Below are positions 6,219-10,367 of a stretch of 10,367 nt of DNA, piece by piece. The DNA comes from Georgenia sp. GTDB lineage: Bacteria > Actinomycetota > Actinomycetes > Actinomycetales > Actinomycetaceae. The stretch is from NCBI GenBank assembly GCA_027322565.1, contig DAHVRG010000289.1, positions 1 through 10,367 on the forward strand. The letters run 5' to 3'. Below the pieces are notes generated by a model. The model ran no database searches, was not told the origin of the DNA, and saw only the letters and a list, made by a program, of their open reading frames with translations. Both the position numbers and the translations under genes were made by a program. Position 1 is the stretch's first letter. Each line of letters starts with the position of its first letter.

Positions 6219-7739
6219 ATGTCGGGTGTAGTGGCAGCCTACGGACCCTTCGACGAGGAGGTCGGGCAGCGCATGCTCGACCGGATGGCCCACCGCGGCC
6301 CGGACGGCACCGCGACGGTACGTGCGGGTGAAGCCTGGCTCGGCACGCGGTACCTCGCGATCACCGACCCGGAAACCGGTGCCCAGCCGTTGGCCGGCAG
6401 CCGCGAGGATGTCTGGCTCATCGGTGACGGCGAGATCTACAACCACCGCCGCATCCGCCGGGAGCTCGGCGAGGACCGGTTCAGCACGAACTCCGACCTC
6501 GAGGCGGCGCTGCAGCTCTACAAGGACGAGGGCGTGGCCGCCTTCGAGCGGCTGTGGGGCAGCTTCGCGCTCGCCGTGGGCGCCGGGGACGGCCGCTTCG
6601 CCGTCACCCGGGACGGTCTGGGGATCGCCCCGCTCTACTGGGCGCGCCGTGGGGAGACCGTGCTCTTCGCCTCCGAGCTCAAAGCCTTCGACGACGAGTG
6701 GCGGCCCGCCGTCGAGCCCTTCCCACCCGGGCACACCTGGACCCCGGACGACGGCCTCGTCGTCGGGCCCGGCTTCCCGGCCGCGGAGCCGGCGCTCCTG
6801 AAGAGCCGCGCCCCGCACGAGGACCCGCCCGGGTGGGTCTTCGACGCGCTGCGCGACACCATCGTGCGGGCGGTGCAGCAGAGCCTGGACGCCGCCGTCC
6901 CGGTCGGGGTGCTGCTCTCCGGCGGGGTGGACTCGAGCATCGTCACCGCCGTCGCCGCCCGGCTCGCGGCACAGGACGGCAGGCGCCTGCCGACCTTCGC
7001 CGTCGGGCTCGAGGGCAGCAGCGACCTCGCTGCGGCCCGGCTCGTCGCCGACCACGCCGGTACCGACCACCACGAGCTGGTCTACACCGCCGAGCAGGCG
7101 ATCGCGCTCGTCCCGCAGATCATCGCCGAGCTCGAGTCCTTCGACCCGCCGCTGGTCCACAGCGCGGTACCCCACCACCTCGTCGCCGAGCTCGCGAGCC
7201 GGCACGTCAAGGTCGTGCTCGCCGGGGAGGGCGCTGACGAGCTGTTCGCCGGGTACGCCCACTACGGGCGGCACGACACCGGCGACGCGCTCCACGAGGA
7301 CCTCCTCGCCACCCTCGAGGGGATGCACATCGGCGGTCTGCAGCGGGTGGACCGGGTCGCCGCCGCGCACGGCATCGAGCCGCGGGTCCCCTTCCTCGAC
7401 CTCGACGTCGTCGAGCTGGCGCTCGCGCTGCCGCCGGAGTGGAAGCTCATCGGGCCCGACCGGCCCGCCAAGTGGATCCTGCGGCGGGCCTTCGACGGCT
7501 GGCTGCCGGAGGAGGTGCTGTGGCGGCGCAAGGAGCAGTTCGGTGAGGGTACCGGGATGAACGACGTGCTGCGCGAGCACTACGAGCAGACCGTCACCGA
7601 GGCGGACCTGCGGCGCGAGGCGGCCGCGCTGGACCCGCCGGTGCGGACCCGCGAGGAGCTGGCCTACTTCCGGATCTTCACCGAGGTCCTTCCCGGGATC
7701 GACCCGGCACGGACGGTGGGACGCTTCACGGAGACGTGA
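6219..7739 (+). CDS. Asparagine-synthetase-B-like protein with inactivated glutaminase site
   Basis: This is a 506-residue two-domain protein of the AsnB family, which makes asparagine from aspartate, ATP and glutamine nitrogen. The N-terminal class II amidotransferase fold is recognisable (HRGPDG 25-30, GEIYNH 71-76, SD 92-93, ASELKAF 151-157), but the usual Cys after the initiator Met is Ser2 (codon TCG). By ungapped comparison with E. coli AsnB, glutamine-binding R49 is Tyr45 and oxyanion N74 is Asp70. The ATP-pyrophosphatase domain is intact: SGGVDSS (234-240), FAVGLEGS, GEGADELFAGY (336-346), RVPFLD, then KEQF. The stretch matching E. coli T322/T323/R325 reads P311/L312/H314, so the aspartate pocket is altered too. 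It may use free ammonia, or an amine on another substrate. ATG 6219 has AGGG 7 nt upstream. It is a single gene, divergent from the ATPase. True asparagine synthetase remains possible. Confidence 0.88.
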   Translation: MSGVVAAYGPFDEEVGQRMLDRMAHRGPDGTATVRAGEAWLGTRYLAITDPETGAQPLAGSREDVWLIGDGEIYNHRRIRRELGEDRFSTNSDLEAALQLYKDEGVAAFERLWGSFALAVGAGDGRFAVTRDGLGIAPLYWARRGETVLFASELKAFDDEWRPAVEPFPPGHTWTPDDGLVVGPGFPAAEPALLKSRAPHEDPPGWVFDALRDTIVRAVQQSLDAAVPVGVLLSGGVDSSIVTAVAARLAAQDGRRLPTFAVGLEGSSDLAAARLVADHAGTDHHELVYTAEQAIALVPQIIAELESFDPPLVHSAVPHHLVAELASRHVKVVLAGEGADELFAGYAHYGRHDTGDALHEDLLATLEGMHIGGLQRVDRVAAAHGIEPRVPFLDLDVVELALALPPEWKLIGPDRPAKWILRRAFDGWLPEEVLWRRKEQFGEGTGMNDVLREHYEQTVTEADLRREAAALDPPVRTREELAYFRIFTEVLPGIDPARTVGRFTET

Positions 7740-7772
7740 GGGCGGGGCGCCCCCACAGGGGACGCCCCGCCC
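7740..7772. terminator. Bidirectional intrinsic-type terminator hairpin between convergent genes
   Basis: Arms GGGCGGGGCG (7740-7749) and CGCCCCGCCC (7763-7772) pair perfectly. After one C/A mismatch, CCCC/GGGG (7751-7754, 7758-7761) extend the stem to 14 pairs around an ACA loop. There is no T tract on either side, as is common in actinobacteria. It starts directly after the TGA of the asparagine-synthetase-like gene and ends 18 bp before the stop of the binding-protein gene on the other strand, so it can serve both. Confidence 0.85.
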
Positions 7773-7790
7773 TCGACGCCGGTCGTCAGG

Positions 7791-8732
7791 TCAGCCGATG
7801 AAGCCCTGCTCGGTGAGCCAGTCCTCGGCGACGTCACGCGGCTGCTCGCCGTCGTTGTCGACGCGACCGTTGAGCTCGGTCATGACCTCGTTGGTCAGCG
7901 CCTCGCTGATCGGGTCGAGGATGTCGGCGATGGCCGGGTACTCGTCGAGGGTCTCCTGGCGCAGAGTGACGGCGCCGGCGTACTCGACGAAGAAGCCGAG
8001 GTCGTCCTCCAGCACGAGGAGGTCGTTGGAGACGATCCGAGCGTCGGTGGAGAACACCTCGCCGAACTCGCAGCTCTCGCCGACCTGGGGGTAGATGAGG
8101 TTGAGGTCGAGCTCGACGACCTCGCTGAACGCGAAGCCGTAGGTCTCCTCCAGGCCGGGCAGGCCGTCGTCGCGGTTGATGAACTCCGCCGCGGCGCAGA
8201 TCCGGCCCTGGTCGGGGTTCTGGGTGATGAACTCCGCGGCGTCCGAGGTCGTCACCAGCCCCTCCGCCTCGGCGAGGGCGTTGGACGTGGCCAGCCGGTA
8301 GGTGTTCTCGAAGTTCGCCGGCTCCAGCCACGCGATGCCGTTCTCGGCGTCCGCCTCGGCGACGGCGGCGTGGAGGTCCTCGGGCACGTCCTCGGTGGTG
8401 TTGCCGAGGATGTTGACCCACCCGGTGCCGGTGTAGTCCCAGTAGATGTCGATCTCACCGGTCTCCAGCGCCTCGCGCACGGTGGCGCTGCCGGAGATGC
8501 CGGTCTGGTCGACGGTCTCGGCGCCGGCGTCCTCCAGTGCGAGCATGGTGATCTGCGCGAGCACGTGGGACTCGGTGAACTCCTTGGACCCGACGATGAA
8601 CGAGGCCCCGGAGAGCTCGCCGTCGCCGCCGCCGCTCCCGCCACCGCCGTCGTCGCCGCAGGCGGCCAGGGTGAGGGCCAGGGCCATCGCCCCGGTCGCC
8701 GCGAGCGCGCGTCGTGTCGGTCGTGCGGTCAT
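7791..8732 (-). CDS. Glycine betaine/quaternary amine ABC transporter substrate-binding lipoprotein (OpuCC/OsmF type)
   Basis: This is the extracellular solute receptor of an osmoprotectant importer, anchored to the outer face of the membrane by lipid. The signal peptide has RR (7-8), a hydrophobic core and the lipobox LAAC, with Cys25 as the lipidated residue; a Gly/Asp-rich linker follows (26-38). The mature domain fits the OpuAC-like fold: FIVGSKEFTESHVLAQ (45-60), EIDIYWDYTGTGW (93-105, the family's signature stretch with aromatic residues near the ligand), and a C-terminal TLRQETLDEYPAIADIL-type region ending in EDWLTEQGFIG. Its 313 residues are normal for the family. Cys179 and Cys221 could form a disulfide. 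ATG 8732 has AAGGAG (8741-8746) 8 nt upstream. It is the last gene of the operon, 34 bp after the permease. Betaine, choline, carnitine or proline betaine cannot be told apart from sequence alone. Confidence 0.93.
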   Translation of the reverse strand: MTARPTRRALAATGAMALALTLAACGDDGGGGSGGGDGELSGASFIVGSKEFTESHVLAQITMLALEDAGAETVDQTGISGSATVREALETGEIDIYWDYTGTGWVNILGNTTEDVPEDLHAAVAEADAENGIAWLEPANFENTYRLATSNALAEAEGLVTTSDAAEFITQNPDQGRICAAAEFINRDDGLPGLEETYGFAFSEVVELDLNLIYPQVGESCEFGEVFSTDARIVSNDLLVLEDDLGFFVEYAGAVTLRQETLDEYPAIADILDPISEALTNEVMTELNGRVDNDGEQPRDVAEDWLTEQGFIG

Positions 8733-8766
8733 GGTGTGTTCTCCTTCGTGTAGGGGAAAGCAGGGG

Positions 8767-9546
8767 TCAGAGCCCGCGCGGTCGCAGCAGGTCCTCCGCT
8801 ATCCCTGCGAGGTAGTCGATGAGGAGGGCGAGGACGGCCGTCAGGGTCGCGCCCACCAGCTGGACGGTGAACCGGTTGGTCGACAGCCCGGCGACGATGA
8901 TGTCGCCCAGCCCTCCGGCGTTGATGTAGGTGACGAGTGTGGCCGTCCCGACGTTGATGACCAGGGCCGTGCGGATCCCGGCGAGCATGACGGGGACGGA
9001 CAGCGGCAGCTCGAGCTTGCGCAGCACGGTGAAGCGCGACATGCCCATGCCGCGGCCGGCCTCGAGCACGGCGTCGTCGACCTGCTCGATGCCGACCATC
9101 GTGTTGAGCAGGACGGGGACCACGGCGTAGAGCACGAGCGCGATGATCGCCGGCCCGAACCCGAGCATGAGCCAGGCCACCGCCAGCAGGACGATGATCG
9201 CGATCGTCGGGACGGCCTGAAGAACGGTGAGCACGGTGATGACGTACGGCCGCACTCGCCGGGTGAACGGGCGGGTGAGCAGGATCCCCAGCGGGATGGC
9301 GATGACGAGCGTGACCACGGTGGACACCGCGGCGAGCTGGACGTGCTGCCAGATCGCGGTGCTCAGCCGACCGGCGTTCAGGGAGCGCGCCTCGATGGTG
9401 TCCAGCTCCTGGCCCGAGACGTAGACGTACAGTGCCAGGCATACCGCCGCCAGGAGGAGCGGCATGGTGAGGTAGCGCCCCACCGACCGGCGCCGCTTCG
9501 GTGCCGGGGTCTGGGGGGCGACGGCCTCCCGGGGCGCGGTGGTCAT
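8767..9546 (-). CDS. Osmoprotectant ABC transporter permease (OpuCB/ProW family)
   Basis: This is the membrane channel subunit of the betaine-type importer, 259 residues. After a basic N-terminus (KRRR, 17-20), hydrophobic segments lie near 25-44, 69-91, 100-126, 129-150, 185-205 and 228-250. The permease signature loop EAGRGMGMSRFTVLRKLELP (162-181) contacts the ATPase. The segment NVGTATLVTYINAGGLGD (198-215) is typical of the glycine betaine permease family. There is no fused binding domain. The start ATG 9546 has GGAGG (9554-9558) 7 nt upstream, and its ATG overlaps the TGA of the ATPase gene (ATGA, 9543-9546), indicating translational coupling. Related systems often encode two permeases; only this one is in the window, so it may act as a homodimer or pair with a gene beyond the right edge. 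Confidence 0.93.
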   Translation of the reverse strand: MTTAPREAVAPQTPAPKRRRSVGRYLTMPLLLAAVCLALYVYVSGQELDTIEARSLNAGRLSTAIWQHVQLAAVSTVVTLVIAIPLGILLTRPFTRRVRPYVITVLTVLQAVPTIAIIVLLAVAWLMLGFGPAIIALVLYAVVPVLLNTMVGIEQVDDAVLEAGRGMGMSRFTVLRKLELPLSVPVMLAGIRTALVINVGTATLVTYINAGGLGDIIVAGLSTNRFTVQLVGATLTAVLALLIDYLAGIAEDLLRPRGL

Positions 9547-10367
9547 GTGCCGTCCTCCAGCCCGGCGCGGGCCTCCTGCACCGCGGAGGCGCGCATCGTG
9601 CGGATCGCCTCGTTGATCTGCTCGATGTCGACGACGCCCTGGAAGGCGCCGTCGTCGTCGACCACGAGCGTGACGGCGTAGCGCGCGGTGATGAGCTCGT
9701 TGAGGGCGTCGCTGAGCGTGGCGCGGGGCTCCACGACCGCCGAGGCGGGCAGGCCCACGTCGTCGAGGCGGCGGCCGTCGGCCCGGCGCAGGTCCTCGGC
9801 GCCCACCCAGCGGCGGGGCCGACCGGCCTCGTCGAGGACGAGCAGGGCGCTCTCGTCGGCCTGCCGCAGCCGGTCGAGCGCCGTCGCGGGGTCGGTGTCC
9901 GCGCGCACGGTGGGCCAGCTGCGCAGCTCGATGTCCGAGACGTGGTTGAGGTTGAGGCGCTTGAGCGAGGCGCCCCGGCCGATGAACTCGGCGACGAAGT
10001 CGTTGGCGGGGGCGGTGAGGATCCGTTCGGGGGTGTCGTACTGGGCGACCTTCGCGCCGTCGGTGAGGATGGCGATGCGGTCGCCCATCTTGATCGCCTC
10101 GTCGATGTCGTGGGTGACGAAGACGATCGTCTTGCGGACCTCCGCCTGCAGCCGGAGGAACTCGTTCTGCAGCCGGTCGCGGGTGATCGGGTCGATGGCG
10201 CCGAACGGCTCGTCCATGAGGAGCACCGCGGGGTCGCCGCCGAGCGCGCGGGCGACGCCGACCCGCTGCTGCTGGCCGCCGGAGAGCTGCTTGGGGTAGC
10301 GGTTGCGGTAGACCTCCGGCGGCATGTTGACCAGTCGGAGGAGCTCGTCGACGCGGGCGTCGGTGCG
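9543..10367 (-). CDS. Osmoprotectant ABC transporter ATPase with two CBS domains (OpuCA/ProV type), 5'-partial at right edge
   Basis: This is the ATP-hydrolysing subunit of the betaine-type importer. The open frame runs to the window edge, giving about 274 visible residues; the Walker A and Q-loop lie outside. Visible are the ABC signature LSGGQQQRVGVARAL, Walker B VLLMDEPFGAID, and the H-loop FVTHDIDEA. AEFIGRGASLKRLNL is the linker of this ATPase group. Two CBS repeats follow: one spans RADTDPATALDRLRQ to the Trp-Val-Gly after PRR, and one spans VVEPRATLSDALNEL to GVVDIEQINEAIR. In related transporters (OpuA, OpuC) the CBS pair senses ionic strength or binds cyclic di-AMP; whether it does so here is unknown. 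An in-frame ATG at 10325 is not the real start, since conserved ATPase sequence continues upstream of it. It is the first visible gene of the operon; the promoter lies beyond the edge. Confidence 0.93.
   Translation of the reverse strand, partial: RTDARVDELLRLVNMPPEVYRNRYPKQLSGGQQQRVGVARALGGDPAVLLMDEPFGAIDPITRDRLQNEFLRLQAEVRKTIVFVTHDIDEAIKMGDRIAILTDGAKVAQYDTPERILTAPANDFVAEFIGRGASLKRLNLNHVSDIELRSWPTVRADTDPATALDRLRQADESALLVLDEAGRPRRWVGAEDLRRADGRRLDDVGLPASAVVEPRATLSDALNELITARYAVTLVVDDDGAFQGVVDIEQINEAIRTMRASAVQEARAGLEDGT

Noticed and set aside
3424..6331. Long plus-strand frames (519, 455, 375 and 341 residues) opposite the P-type ATPase.
   Set aside because: Low-complexity shadows; they conflict with a full-length ATPase that has every catalytic motif.
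6090..7580. A 496-residue minus-strand frame opposite the AsnB-like gene.
   Set aside because: No family motif; the plus-strand frame has the complete synthetase motif set, so this is a shadow.
8630..8660. A short CCGCCG-type tandem run within the binding-protein gene.
   Set aside because: It encodes the Gly/Asp-rich linker after the lipidated Cys, a normal lipoprotein feature, not an independent repeat.
8370..9681. Plus-strand frames of 127 and 411 residues opposite the binding protein and permease.
   Set aside because: The opposite-strand proteins have a signal peptide, lipobox and permease signature; these frames show only compositionally biased sequence.

Overview
The window is very GC-rich DNA. 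It has strong G/C third-position bias, GTG and possibly TTG starts, terminators without a T tract, and long antisense open frames that are only shadows of real genes. Together with the gene families present (a Pls/PosA-type peptide synthetase, a short Rv2747-like N-acetylglutamate synthase, and an Opu-type osmolyte transporter), this points to an actinobacterium (Actinomycetota). Any finer placement, for example within Micrococcales, would be a guess.

Layout from left to right. (1) 1-2532, minus strand: the first ~844 residues of a Pls/PosA-family non-ribosomal peptide synthetase, with adenylation domain, carrier domain, membrane segments and the first hexapeptide-repeat region. Its C-terminus lies beyond the left edge. 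(2) 2533-2892: a divergent ~360-bp intergenic stretch rich in inverted repeats, including a 14-pair hairpin and a dyad overlapping a TTGACC hexamer. (3) 2893-3390, plus strand: a small GNAT enzyme matching actinobacterial N-acetylglutamate synthase. (4) 3412-6087, minus strand, tail to tail with it: a P2-like cation-transporting P-type ATPase. (5) 6088-6218: a divergent intergenic stretch with a 7-bp-arm inverted repeat in the ATPase leader. (6) 6219-7739, plus strand: an asparagine-synthetase-B-like protein whose glutaminase site is dismantled (Cys to Ser at the nucleophile, plus two more site changes) and whose aspartate pocket also looks altered. (7) 7740-7772: a long GC-rich hairpin serving as a shared terminator. 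(8) 7791-10367, minus strand: an Opu/Pro-type glycine betaine or quaternary-amine ABC transporter operon, transcribed as ATPase with two CBS domains (5' end off the window), then permease, then lipoprotein binding protein.

The osmolyte transporter is a clear operon, with a 4-bp ATPase/permease overlap and a 34-bp permease/binding-protein gap. The other genes are single transcription units. The most unusual items are the asparagine-synthetase-like protein, which should not be able to use glutamine and may not use aspartate, and the Pls/PosA synthetase, whose family includes the epsilon-poly-L-lysine synthetase. The P-type ATPase lacks most of the calcium-site residues of SERCA-type pumps. No tRNA, rRNA, CRISPR array, insertion sequence or attachment site was seen.
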